Origin: an uncultured Alphaproteobacteria bacterium
GTDB taxonomy: Bacteria > Pseudomonadota > Alphaproteobacteria > RF32 > CAG-239
Assembly (NCBI GenBank): GCA_944391345.1
Contig: CALXTE010000009.1
Location: forward strand, 1 to 59,424
Direction of reading: 5' to 3'
Length of the DNA stretch: 59,424 nucleotides
Made by a program: the position numbers and the translations under genes. Below the pieces are notes generated by a model that saw nothing but the letters and a program-made list of their open reading frames with translations, did no database searches and was not told where the DNA came from. Numbering within the stretch: position 1 is the stretch's first letter; each line of letters starts with the position of its first letter. Of the stretch, positions 44,940 to 52,413 are shown in pieces.

Positions 44940-45617
44940 ATGACGCAAAAGCCAATAATCAAAAATATATTTTGGGATGTTGACGGCGTTCTGGCAAATT
45001 TGAACTACGCTTATTACAATTTTCTGACTAAGCACCCCAAATACGCGTCAGAATATAAAAACTTAAAGTGGGAAGACTTGCCCAAGGCTTTGCCGATTGA
45101 GCCAAAATATGGTGCGCTTGAATTAAAAACCGAGCCTAATAAAGGAACGGCACTGGACTATGATTTTTGCCATTCACCTGAGTTTTTTTGCAATCGCCCG
45201 CTTTATCCGAAGGTGATAGAAACGCTAAAGGAACTCAATGAAAAAGGCTATCGCCAGTTTACCATGTCGGCAACTTTTGACGTCGAAGCCAAGAAAAAAC
45301 TTCTGAATAGCTTGCTTGCGGATGTTAAAGACTTTTTGACAATTGAATGCGTTCAGCATGGCAAATTTATGCACGATTCGGCTAAGGAGGATATGCTAAA
45401 GGCTTGCTTTGAAAAATATGGATTGAAGGCGGAAGAAACGGTCTTGGTAGATGATAGAATATATAATCAGTACGCGGCGATAAATGTCGGCGCTCATCCT
45501 GTTAGAATGCGTTGTGAATTTACGACCGATTTGCCCGAAGATTTGAGCTGGATACCGGAAGTCAAAGATGTTGAGGATTTCAAGTTTTGGCTTTATGAAA
45601 ACACCAGATTAAAATAA
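44940..45617 (+). CDS. HAD-superfamily hydrolase
   Basis: A 225-residue protein with HAD motif I FWDVDGVLANL (nucleophile and acid aspartates), motif II in MSATFD, a lysine-bearing segment KFMHDSAKED, and motif IV VLVDDRIYN. A cap domain is inserted after motif I (about residues 30-90). It resembles phosphatases of the 5'-nucleotidase or phosphoglycolate type in size, but the substrate is not clear. No obvious partner gene: the next gene belongs to the C-lectin-like family. Confidence 0.8.
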   Translation: MTQKPIIKNIFWDVDGVLANLNYAYYNFLTKHPKYASEYKNLKWEDLPKALPIEPKYGALELKTEPNKGTALDYDFCHSPEFFCNRPLYPKVIETLKELNEKGYRQFTMSATFDVEAKKKLLNSLLADVKDFLTIECVQHGKFMHDSAKEDMLKACFEKYGLKAEETVLVDDRIYNQYAAINVGAHPVRMRCEFTTDLPEDLSWIPEVKDVEDFKFWLYENTRLK

Positions 45618-45622
45618 AAAAC

Positions 45623-45693
45623 TTGACAAAAAACAAAAACAAGCATAAAAAGCAAAAAGATGATTTTATTATTAATAACTAAAAAATACTATT
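45623..45693 (+). promoter_or_regulatory. Shared promoter/leader block of the small C-lectin-like genes
   Basis: TTGACA at 45623-45628, a 17-bp A-rich spacer, then a weak TAAAAA -10 and the AT-rich leader with TTTATTATTAAT. The same order is found at 54503-54569. No ribosome-binding purine tract is seen before the ATG. Confidence 0.5.
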
Positions 45694-46149
45694 ATGGGAA
45701 AGATTATTAAAAAAGTCAGGCAATTCCTACAAATTGAATATCCGTTTGAGGTCTTGTACACCGATGGCAGCCGCTCATGGGTTCCGCAAGAAAATAAAAA
45801 GCCTTGGGGCGTTTTTTTCTGCAAAGGGATTATTTCACTAAACGATGAAGCAGACGAGGTTCAATTAGAACAAGCCATCAAATCAACGCAAAAGCTGTCC
45901 ACTTACACGATTACCTGCGGCTCAAAAAAATTTTGGGAAGATGTTTGCAATCAACCGTTTAAGACAAGAAATAAGTTAAATGATTTTCTTGAACAACTTG
46001 GAGGCAAAAAGATTAGTGGATTCTATTGGACCAATACAGATCGTCAGTCGGAAGAGGGATATGCCTATTATTTTTACAACAATTATCAAGGGGTAATAGT
46101 GAATAATAAATATATTCATTATAAGCTTCGCCCTGTAATTGAAAACTAA
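45694..46149 (+). CDS. Small C-lectin-like protein (paralogue of 54570-55001)
   Basis: A 151-residue protein without signal peptide. It aligns by eye with the 143-residue protein at 54570: YPFEVLYTDGSRS against YPFEVIYTDGTRS, then FWGVFFCKGIIS-type strand patterns, CGSKKFWE against CGDKSFWE, and a C-terminal block with GFYWTNTDRQSEEGYAYYF. The end HYKLRPVIEN resembles the WSSS...RPV ending of the larger C-lectin-like proteins, so this may be a minimal form of the same fold. No canonical Shine-Dalgarno precedes ATG; the leader has the string TTTATTATTAAT also found upstream of the paralogue. Function unknown; cytosolic unless exported by another route. Confidence 0.7.
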   Translation: MGKIIKKVRQFLQIEYPFEVLYTDGSRSWVPQENKKPWGVFFCKGIISLNDEADEVQLEQAIKSTQKLSTYTITCGSKKFWEDVCNQPFKTRNKLNDFLEQLGGKKISGFYWTNTDRQSEEGYAYYFYNNYQGVIVNNKYIHYKLRPVIEN

Positions 46150-46150
46150 C

Positions 46151-46187
46151 AAAAAGAGGAATAACAAAAAAGTTATTCCTCTTTTTT
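46151..46187 (+). terminator. Rho-independent terminator
   Basis: Perfect 15-bp stem AAAAAGAGGAATAAC (46151-46165) with GTTATTCCTCTTTTT (46172-46186) around A-rich loop; further T residues follow. Confidence 0.92.
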
Positions 46188-46220
46188 TCACCACTCTCCC
46201 ATCTCAAAATAAAAATTATA

Positions 46221-46284
46221 TTGAAATCAAATCAAATTTATGCTATAATCGAGTCGTGAAGGCAAGCGATGAAAGGTAAATATT
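46221..46284 (+). promoter_or_regulatory. Promoter and leader cassette of the large cysteine-rich gene
   Basis: TTGAAA (46221-46226), 17 bp, TATAAT (46244-46249) with extended TG. From TGCTATAATCGAGTCGTGAA onward it matches the cassette at 15111-15153. The ATG at 46269 in this copy is out of frame, so 46285 is the start. Confidence 0.8.
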
Positions 46285-48297
46285 ATGAAAAATTCACGAC
46301 AAGAGGCGGTTTTAACCGCAATACTAATGGCGGCAGGACTGCTTCCGTTAAGTGCAAAAGCTAATATTTCTTTTTCTAAGTATGGAGAAGAGCTTATCTA
46401 CACACTTCACACACACCTTACTTCTCCAACTTGGCGCTTGCCTTCTTCTGATAAGATTAAAACCGCAGCGGTATGTTTTATATCAGACACCGAAAATTGT
46501 AGTGACGGTATGTTTGGCAATACCGAAAACAGTGGTGGAAATGGTGGTTCCGGCGGGGCGCCTGATTATGATTTGAATGACGCTGAACGTTGCCGCAAAG
46601 AAGGCTATTCTTTGACTTCTTGCGCCGCTGGAAAAACGCCGGAAGGTTTTTGTATTTATAACAGTAATTACTTTGCCCGTTGCGTTTGCCCCTCTGGTTA
46701 CAAAACTTGCGAACCGCCTTATTATGGTGTCGGTACGGCTTGCGGTGATAAATATGCATCTTGTGAAGAAGACACCGAACGCGCTTGTAAAGAGCAGGAT
46801 TCTGAATTTACCGACACCTGTCAAACAGGCTGGAAAGTTGATCCGAATAATGCTTGTGAATATGACGCCACATTCGGAAAATGTTGTAACCTTTGCGAAG
46901 GTTATGATTACACCACTATTCCCGAAGGTTATATTGCTGACGGGGTGGCTTGTGTGGATTGCAACGGAACGAGCAAATATAAAATCAAAATCAACCCATG
47001 TGACGGTTTCCAGGATTGCGGTGTTATGGGCGGTGATACCGGCGCCAAAACCTGTATGTCTGGCTCACAGATAAAATATGATAATTGCAAACCTTGTCCA
47101 AACTTGGGAACACTTTCGAGCTGCCCAAGTCCGTTCACTTGTACTTATGAGGAATGTTCTAATCGTTATTATAAATCCGGTTGCCAGTCCGGTTATGACT
47201 GGAATGCCACCGCCCAAACCTGCACCCCGCAATGCAGCAGTGGTTATCAATATACCTGCACTGGAACAGGTTATTCCGGCGGCAGCGGTACGGCTTGTAA
47301 TGGATTATATGAGGCATGTACTTGCTCTAGCGGATATTATTGGAGTGGAGAATCTTGTGTAAAATACAATGATTGCATGAGAGGCTCTCAAATCGGTCAT
47401 GTCCTTAATAGCGATATGACCGTAACCCCGACCAAACAAAGTGGTAAAACACCAATCGGGGTTGTTGTCTGTTCTTATGAAAATGGTGGCGGACAAGCTT
47501 TGGCTTTGAATTCGTTAGGAAGCTATGAGTGGGGCGGATATGGTACGGATATCCCGGGCTTAACGTACTATGATTCGGTTGCAGCTGCATCACAAGACGT
47601 AGCAAGTTGCGAAAATAGTAAAAAGATAATGGCACTAGGAGATAACAGATATCAGGCTGCATGGGCTACGAATGAGTATAGTACAGAAGGTACAAGCGTA
47701 GGCGATTGGTGCTTACCGGCGGCTGGAATATTAAACTCACTTTTTTTCACCTATAGCTCGATCAATTACGCGCTTAGACAAGCGGGCGGAACACGACTCG
47801 AAGCCAGACCCCGTCTTTGGTCGTCGTCCAAGCTCCGTAGTGGCCACGCGTTGTTCTCAAACTTCCTCTACGATTACGGCTTGGACGACTTCAGTACGGG
47901 GTTTAGCCTCGATGTTCGTCCCGTTATCGGTTTCTGCAAATCAGGATATGAGTATGACAAGTCAACAGACAGCTGTAAAATTCGCACTTGCGGAGACGGA
48001 TATTCAACATCCTTACAATCTGAATGTCTCGAATATGACACTTGCCAATCTGGCTCCACAACATATTACCGTTGCACAGAATGTAATCCCTGTTCAACTA
48101 TGTGTAACTCTGAATGTGTCAATGGTTATGATGATATAAGTGAAATAGGAAGATACGAAACCTATGAAACTTGTCAATACAACAATCAAACCTATTACAG
48201 AGCAACCTCATGCGACAAATCTCATCCATGGAACAGACTTGACGATTCTCGAGGATATTGCTATACAAGCGGTGGAGACAATTTACCTTGTCTGTAA
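46285..48297 (+). CDS. Large secreted cysteine-rich protein with C-lectin-like domain and variable-region-like segment
   Basis: The 670-residue product begins with the signal peptide and N-terminal block shared with the 15154 gene (SAKANISFSKYGEELIYTLHTHLTSP). It continues with many cysteine-rich modules (CPSGYKTCEPP, CQTGWKVD, CEGYDYTTIPEGY, CPNLGTLSSCPSP). A C-lectin-like domain spans about residues 365-550 (GKTPIGVVVCSYENGGGQAL, GDWCLPAAGI, WSSSKLR...DVRPVIGF). Another cysteine-rich tail of about 115 residues follows (CKIRTCGDGYSTSLQSEC, CNPCSTMCNSEC). In the 15-kb locus the same two parts are separate genes. No membrane anchor is visible. Role unknown; surface attachment and variable ligand binding are inference. 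Confidence 0.8.
   Translation: MKNSRQEAVLTAILMAAGLLPLSAKANISFSKYGEELIYTLHTHLTSPTWRLPSSDKIKTAAVCFISDTENCSDGMFGNTENSGGNGGSGGAPDYDLNDAERCRKEGYSLTSCAAGKTPEGFCIYNSNYFARCVCPSGYKTCEPPYYGVGTACGDKYASCEEDTERACKEQDSEFTDTCQTGWKVDPNNACEYDATFGKCCNLCEGYDYTTIPEGYIADGVACVDCNGTSKYKIKINPCDGFQDCGVMGGDTGAKTCMSGSQIKYDNCKPCPNLGTLSSCPSPFTCTYEECSNRYYKSGCQSGYDWNATAQTCTPQCSSGYQYTCTGTGYSGGSGTACNGLYEACTCSSGYYWSGESCVKYNDCMRGSQIGHVLNSDMTVTPTKQSGKTPIGVVVCSYENGGGQALALNSLGSYEWGGYGTDIPGLTYYDSVAAASQDVASCENSKKIMALGDNRYQAAWATNEYSTEGTSVGDWCLPAAGILNSLFFTYSSINYALRQAGGTRLEARPRLWSSSKLRSGHALFSNFLYDYGLDDFSTGFSLDVRPVIGFCKSGYEYDKSTDSCKIRTCGDGYSTSLQSECLEYDTCQSGSTTYYRCTECNPCSTMCNSECVNGYDDISEIGRYETYETCQYNNQTYYRATSCDKSHPWNRLDDSRGYCYTSGGDNLPCL
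47817..47930 (+). other. Candidate DGR variable region 2
   Basis: Starts TTGGTCGTCGTCC as in region 1 and ends in GTTCGTCCCGTT. It encodes WSSSKLRSGHALFSNF, then LYDYGLDDF. The codons are mostly NNC/NNT with residues Leu, Arg, Gly, His, Tyr, Asp, Phe. It is internal to the gene, followed by a cysteine-rich tail. Confidence 0.45.
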
Positions 48298-48305
48298 CTG
48301 TACCC

Positions 48306-48342
48306 AAAAAGCGGCTCGCAACTGAGCCGCTCTATTTTTTTA
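48306..48342 (+). terminator. Rho-independent terminator after cysteine-rich gene
   Basis: AGCGGCTC (48310-48317) pairs with GAGCCGCT (48324-48331), followed by CTATTTTTT. It converges on kdsB. Confidence 0.88.
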
Positions 48343-48354
48343 TAACTAAAGAAT

Positions 48355-49128
48355 TTACTTAATCCATTTACAGGCTTCGGCATATTCTTCTGGGGTGTTA
48401 ATATCGGCCGGCGCTTCATCAATCAGCTTCATATTGCCGATGATTTTTGCGCGAATGGTCATACCGTTTTCAAGAGCGCGGAGTTGCTCAAGAGATTCTT
48501 TTTCTTCCAAAACGCCAACCGGCAAAGACACGATTTTTTTAAGAGACTTGGCCTTAAAGACATAAATTCCGATATGATGATAATAATCATGATTTTTGCA
48601 CTTTTCCGGATTACGGATATAAGGAGCCGCCGCGCGAGTAAAATACAGGCAGCGACCTTCGGTTTCGCCCTCTCGAAGTCCCATACAAATTTTAACCATA
48701 GTCGGATCATGAATATCTTTCTCGTTTTTGAAGAGCATACCACAAGTCGCAATATCGCAGTCCGTGCGTTCAATCATTTCGATTAAGTCGAGATTAACTT
48801 TCGGGTCAACATTGAGTCCGTCTCCCTGAAAATCGACAACAATGTCATATTTTGATCCATCAGGGTCAATTTGATTAAGCGCGGCGGCAATACGATCGGT
48901 TCCACTCGGCAGTTTAGGGTCTGTCAAAATAGCGGTTGCGCCAAATTTTTTAGCCTCATCAACCAACACCTGATCACCGGCGGCAATAATAATATCTCCG
49001 GGAACGGCGGCTTTAACATTTTCATAAACGCGTTGCAATACGCTTTTTCCATTCACATCAAGCAAAGGCTTGTTCGGCAGGCGAGTAGAAGCCATGCGCA
49101 CCGGAATCATGGTAACAATCTTAGACAT
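48355..49128 (-). CDS. kdsB: CMP-KDO synthetase (3-deoxy-manno-octulosonate cytidylyltransferase)
   Basis: Activates KDO for lipopolysaccharide core synthesis. The 257-residue enzyme starts at ATG 49128 (MSKIVTMIPVRM), after AAAGGAA; a TTG one codon earlier is ignored. The nucleotide-binding start IPVRMASTRLPNKPLLDVNG and the VDFQGDGLN block are present; in the second the usual family VxxQGDEP reads QGDGLN, a small departure. It also has HHIGIYVFK, EQLRALENGM and a C-terminal DINTPEEY. Stands alone upstream of the hairpin-rich non-coding region. Confidence 0.93.
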   Translation of the reverse strand: MSKIVTMIPVRMASTRLPNKPLLDVNGKSVLQRVYENVKAAVPGDIIIAAGDQVLVDEAKKFGATAILTDPKLPSGTDRIAAALNQIDPDGSKYDIVVDFQGDGLNVDPKVNLDLIEMIERTDCDIATCGMLFKNEKDIHDPTMVKICMGLREGETEGRCLYFTRAAAPYIRNPEKCKNHDYYHHIGIYVFKAKSLKKIVSLPVGVLEEKESLEQLRALENGMTIRAKIIGNMKLIDEAPADINTPEEYAEACKWIK

Positions 49129-49212
49129 CAAAAAATTCCTTTCATCAAATACAAAAGATAAGCCACGCTACCACGAAATAAAATAAAATCAAAGTTTTTT
49201 ATATAAAATCTG

Positions 49213-49241
49213 TTGACAAAAAATAAAAAATAAATTATATA
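49213..49241 (+). promoter_or_regulatory. Promoter P1 of the hairpin RNA array
   Basis: TTGACA (49213-49218), 17 bp, TATATA (49236-49241). Strong match to a sigma70-type promoter, pointing into DNA with no ORF. Confidence 0.75.
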
Positions 49242-49247
49242 AACCCC

Positions 49248-49561
49248 GTTTCATGTATTATTACATAGTATAATTACTCTTTTATTTATGTCTCAAAGAC
49301 GTCAAAGCGTTGACCTCTTTGGGATAAAAAGCAAGTCATTGTGAAATGCCTTACTTTTTGGTGTTAAGCTAGATTTTCAATCAGTAAGACCTTTGTTTAT
49401 CAGATGTCTTTCTGAAAAATCCTTCGTGCAGAAGACAAAAACGTTGTGAAACGGTCTTCTGGTTTTGGTTACTTTTAGATTGTTATTGCAAAAGGTTTTG
49501 CAAAAACTGTGTTTATTTATGTCTTTAAAGAGTCGTTGCGAAACGGCTCTTTATTTTTTTT
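49248..49561 (+). ncRNA. Candidate non-coding RNA 1 (hairpin array)
   Basis: No convincing ORF. The transcript would contain hairpin A (49294-49321, AGCG loop, single C-C mismatch) and hairpin B (49326-49359, GTGA loop). Hairpin C (49430-49460) has a GTGA loop and a five-A bulge; a palindromic GCAAAA/TTTTGC lies at 49488-49501. Hairpin D (49526-49553, GCGA loop) is followed by T8, a strong terminator. B, C and D are each capped by a GNRA tetraloop on a four-base-pair stem, and B and D have a mismatch or wobble beneath it. Confidence 0.6.
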
Positions 49562-49564
49562 GTC

Positions 49565-49593
49565 TTGACAACAGCACTAAAAAGAAGTATAGG
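49565..49593 (+). promoter_or_regulatory. Promoter P2 of the hairpin RNA array
   Basis: TTGACA (49565-49570), 17 bp, TATAGG (49588-49593), starting four bases after the T-run that ends RNA 1. Confidence 0.7.
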
Positions 49594-49599
49594 AAAAGC

Positions 49600-49809
49600 A
49601 CCTGTTTATTATTTTAGGTATAATTGTATAATTTTCATCTTGAAGACATCAAAGCGTTGATTTCTTTGAGTCAAAGACTAAGCTGTTGTGAAACATCTTC
49701 TCTTTGGGCGTTAATAATCAGCACTTACCAATCAAAGTTTCTAAACTTTGTCGTGTTAAAATTTTTGTTTGTTTACCAGAGAGCCGTCGTGAGACGTTTC
49801 TCTGTTTTT
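49600..49809 (+). ncRNA. Candidate non-coding RNA 2 (hairpin array)
   Basis: Repeats the layout of RNA 1: hairpin E (49641-49668, AGCG loop, cognate of A), hairpin F (49672-49706, GTGA loop, cognate of B), then hairpin G (49777-49804, GTGA loop) followed by T5. Small ORFs overlapping here have no ribosome site and are not credible. Confidence 0.6.
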
Positions 49810-49839
49810 CAGAAAAAGTGAATAAAACGAGATATAACA

Positions 49840-49947
49840 AGTCTTCAGAACAGACTGAAGTATTCATCCTGCATGATTTGTTTGATGGATAAACCAACAG
49901 TTTTCTACGTTTAACAGAGAACCGTCGTGAGACGTTTCTCTGTTTTT
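49840..49947 (+). ncRNA. Candidate small RNA 3 of the array
   Basis: A TATAAC at 49833-49838 could be its -10; the -35 is weak. A CTTCAG/CTGAAG stem (49843-49860) is followed by terminator-like hairpin H (49915-49942, GTGA loop, T5), nearly identical to hairpins G and J. Confidence 0.45.
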
Positions 49948-49979
49948 AATGAAGAATGTAAACAAAACAATATAATTGA

Positions 49980-50087
49980 TTTGTCCCGAGACCGTCGTGA
50001 GACGCTTCGTGCATGTTGATTTTAGTTGATAAAATTACATTTCAAATTCGGCAGAGAACCGTCGTGAGACGTTTCTCTGTTTTTTTT
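49980..50087 (+). ncRNA. Candidate small RNA 4 of the array
   Basis: A perfect TATAAT at 49971-49976 lies at the same distance (56 bases) from the previous hairpin as in RNA 3. The transcript would hold hairpin I (49987-50009, GTGA loop, no T-run, imperfect stem) and hairpin J (50052-50079, GTGA loop) followed by T8. The T-run reaches the ldcA stop codon. Confidence 0.5.
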
Positions 50088-50979
50088 ATATGGAACAAAC
50101 CTGACAACCGTTTGCTGAGCTAAGGAGTTTAACTTCAGCACCTAAGGGCAGCATAACACGTTCAAAGTCATGCCCATAAGGAAAATCTTTGATGACGGGG
50201 ATAGAAAGCTTTTCACTAAAATAGGAGATAACCTCGTCAACCGAACCGTCACCCTCGCGGCGAATGAGGCAGTCCAAGCACCGCCCGAAGATAACACCGC
50301 TAAGCTTATCAAAATCTTTGCATTGAGAAATTTGTTGAAGCATCAGGTCAATTTTATAGGTCGGCTCTTCCACATCTTCCACCAACAAAATCGCTCCTTT
50401 GAGCGAGGGAAAATAAGGCGTTCCGCACAGATTGCGAAACAGGCTTAAACATCCGCCGACAAGCTTACCTTTTGCCTCGCCGACAATAACCGGTTTGCCT
50501 GCGCAATAGCAAAACTCGTCACCGAAAATCATGTTTTTGACACTTGCGTCAAGCGTTTTATTAAGACTTCCGTTTCTAAAATCATAATTGAGTGTCAGCC
50601 CGCTCGGGCAAATAAGGCCGCATTTTTCCACCAAGGCGTTTTGCAAAGCCGTTGTGTCGCTAAAACCAAACAGGGGCTTGGGATTTTTTTTGATGAGTTC
50701 AAAATCCAAAAGCGGCAAGATATATTGGCTTCCGTCACCGCCGGATGTGGCAAAAATGGCCTTAATCTCTGGGTCAAGAAAAAATCCCATAATATCTTCG
50801 GCGCGTTCTGCTGCAGTTCCCCCCATATAACGAAAGGACTTGAATGCATTTTTTCCCATAACCGGAATCAAGCCGAGTGACCGCAGGTATTCAACACCTT
50901 TGGCAATTTCTTGCTCGGTCACGTTCCGAGAGGGGGAAACCAGTCCGATTTTATCACCTGGTGTTAAGGGATAATACAT
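50086..50979 (-). CDS. ldcA: LD-carboxypeptidase (S66 family)
   Basis: Cuts the terminal D-alanine from cytoplasmic murein tetrapeptides during peptidoglycan recycling. The 297-residue protein starts with LTPGDKIGLVSPSRNVTE, has GGTAAERAEDIMGFFLDPEI and ATSGGDGSQYILPLLD. The catalytic serine is in LFGFSDTTALQNAL. A strong GGAGGTGAG ribosome site precedes ATG 50979. It lies 20 bp downstream of mpl on the same strand, a meaningful pair: LdcA makes the tripeptide that Mpl re-ligates. Confidence 0.92.
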   Translation of the reverse strand: MYYPLTPGDKIGLVSPSRNVTEQEIAKGVEYLRSLGLIPVMGKNAFKSFRYMGGTAAERAEDIMGFFLDPEIKAIFATSGGDGSQYILPLLDFELIKKNPKPLFGFSDTTALQNALVEKCGLICPSGLTLNYDFRNGSLNKTLDASVKNMIFGDEFCYCAGKPVIVGEAKGKLVGGCLSLFRNLCGTPYFPSLKGAILLVEDVEEPTYKIDLMLQQISQCKDFDKLSGVIFGRCLDCLIRREGDGSVDEVISYFSEKLSIPVIKDFPYGHDFERVMLPLGAEVKLLSSANGCQVCSI

Positions 50980-50999
50980 AACTCACCTCCGCAACAAGC

Positions 51000-52388
51000 T
51001 TAAGAATTAACGGCTTCCGGCTTGTCCGCCAAGTCTTGTAAAAGCTGGCGACTGAAATCCGGCAGAGAGTTGTCTCTTGCGCCCATAATCACAATTCTGT
51101 CACCGTTTTTAGCATTTTGCAAAATATAATCACGAACTTTATCTTTAGTCTCAAGAAAGAGGGCGTTGACCCCGTTGTTTTTAGCAAAACGAACCAGGTC
51201 TGCACCGGATATGTCCGCATCTTTGACCGGGTCGCGCATATAAATTTCCGGCATCAGCAAAATATCGTTTTTATCAAGCACTTGTCCGAAGACCACGCCG
51301 TCTTCTTCACCGGTTGTACGTGCTGAAAATGGCTTGTGCGATTGATACATAACAATGAGGCGTCCGGAATATTCTTTAAGTGCCTTGAGTGAGGCCTCGA
51401 TTTTGCTGGCATTGTGAGCAAAGTCATCAATCAGTGTAATGTTGCGGTTATTGGTGCCGACAACTTCAAGACGACGTTTAATGCCGTGAAAACCTTGCAA
51501 AGCAGTAGCTGATTCGTCAGGGCTAATGCCGAGAACTTTGCAGCAGGCAATGGCGGCCAAGGCGTTGGACACATTAAATTTGCCGATAAGATTGAGGAAA
51601 TACTTTTTGCCGTTAAGCTTATAAGAAACCCCATTGTCAATGGCTTTGATGTCTGAGGCATATAAATCCGCATCGGAAGATAAAATTGAGAAAGTAATTT
51701 TGTTTGCATGATTGAGCTTTGAGGCGAGTGGACAATCGGCATTAACCACCAAAGCATGACGCGCATGAGAAGCAAACGCGCTAAAATATTCAACCAAAGT
51801 TGGAATATCTACATGGTCATGAGAGATATTATTTACCAAGGCAATATAAGGATGATAAGAACGTATCGAACCATCGCTTTCATCAGCCTCAACCACGCAA
51901 ATATCATTATTGTTATAAATATAGTTTGGCAGTCCGCTGTTTGATTCATAATCGCGCAACATTCCGCCGTTAATCATGCACGGCTTTTTTCCAAGCTTAT
52001 CGAGGATAAAACCAATCATTGCGGTTGTTGTGGTTTTTCCGGCGGTTCCGCCGACAGCAATATTATAATTATATTCATGAAAGAGCTTGGCCAAGAGCTC
52101 TGAACGTTTAAGAATAGGAATATTTTTTTGCTTTGCGGCAATCACGTCGGGATTATCATCAGATATGGCAGAAGACACGCACAAAAATTCCAAGTCATCA
52201 GAAATCCCGCTGCCATCTTGCGGAACCAGTTTAATACCGGCAGCTACCAGAGCCGCACGATTAGCATGATCCCTTCCGGCATCAAAACTTTGGTCAGAGC
52301 CAAATACCTGATAACCTTTTTTCACAAAAATCTGAGCCAAAGGGCTCATGCCGTTACCCGAAACGGCGCAAAAAGCAACTTTTTTCAT
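51000..52388 (-). CDS. mpl: UDP-MurNAc:tripeptide ligase (Mpl) or MurC-type ligase
   Basis: Mpl joins recycled L-Ala-D-Glu-meso-DAP to UDP-N-acetylmuramate. The 462-residue protein has the Mur-ligase order: Rossmann N-terminus (CAVSGNGMSPLAQIF), ATP site AVGGTAGKTTTTAMIGFIL, central VVEADESDGSI and NNISHDHVDIP, and the C-terminal domain with LIDDFAHNASKIEAS. Both Mpl and MurC share these; I prefer Mpl because of the ldcA neighbour and because no other mur/fts genes surround it. Confidence 0.8.
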   Translation of the reverse strand: MKKVAFCAVSGNGMSPLAQIFVKKGYQVFGSDQSFDAGRDHANRAALVAAGIKLVPQDGSGISDDLEFLCVSSAISDDNPDVIAAKQKNIPILKRSELLAKLFHEYNYNIAVGGTAGKTTTTAMIGFILDKLGKKPCMINGGMLRDYESNSGLPNYIYNNNDICVVEADESDGSIRSYHPYIALVNNISHDHVDIPTLVEYFSAFASHARHALVVNADCPLASKLNHANKITFSILSSDADLYASDIKAIDNGVSYKLNGKKYFLNLIGKFNVSNALAAIACCKVLGISPDESATALQGFHGIKRRLEVVGTNNRNITLIDDFAHNASKIEASLKALKEYSGRLIVMYQSHKPFSARTTGEEDGVVFGQVLDKNDILLMPEIYMRDPVKDADISGADLVRFAKNNGVNALFLETKDKVRDYILQNAKNGDRIVIMGARDNSLPDFSRQLLQDLADKPEAVNS

Positions 52389-52413
52389 ATCCCATTTAGT
52401 CCTTAAAAAAACA

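Larger units (their letters stand above)
49777..50087 (+). repeat. Hairpins G, H and J: near-identical repeats 137-138 bp apart
   Basis: Copies start at 49777, 49915 and 50052. Each has an outer stem CAGAGA/TCTCTG, a C-T mismatch, then CGTC/GACG closed by GTGA, then a T-run. The first copy has G for A at one outer position, giving a wobble. Confidence 0.85.

Noticed and set aside
49624-49892. Small plus-strand ORFs of 62-65 residues within the hairpin region
   Set aside because: They overlap each other, run through hairpin stems and have no ribosome-binding site or recognisable protein features.
49294-50087. CRISPR-like repeats in the hairpin region
   Set aside because: Repeat spacing is irregular or about 137 bp, repeats are palindromic hairpins with T-runs, spacers are not of equal short length, and no cas gene is near.
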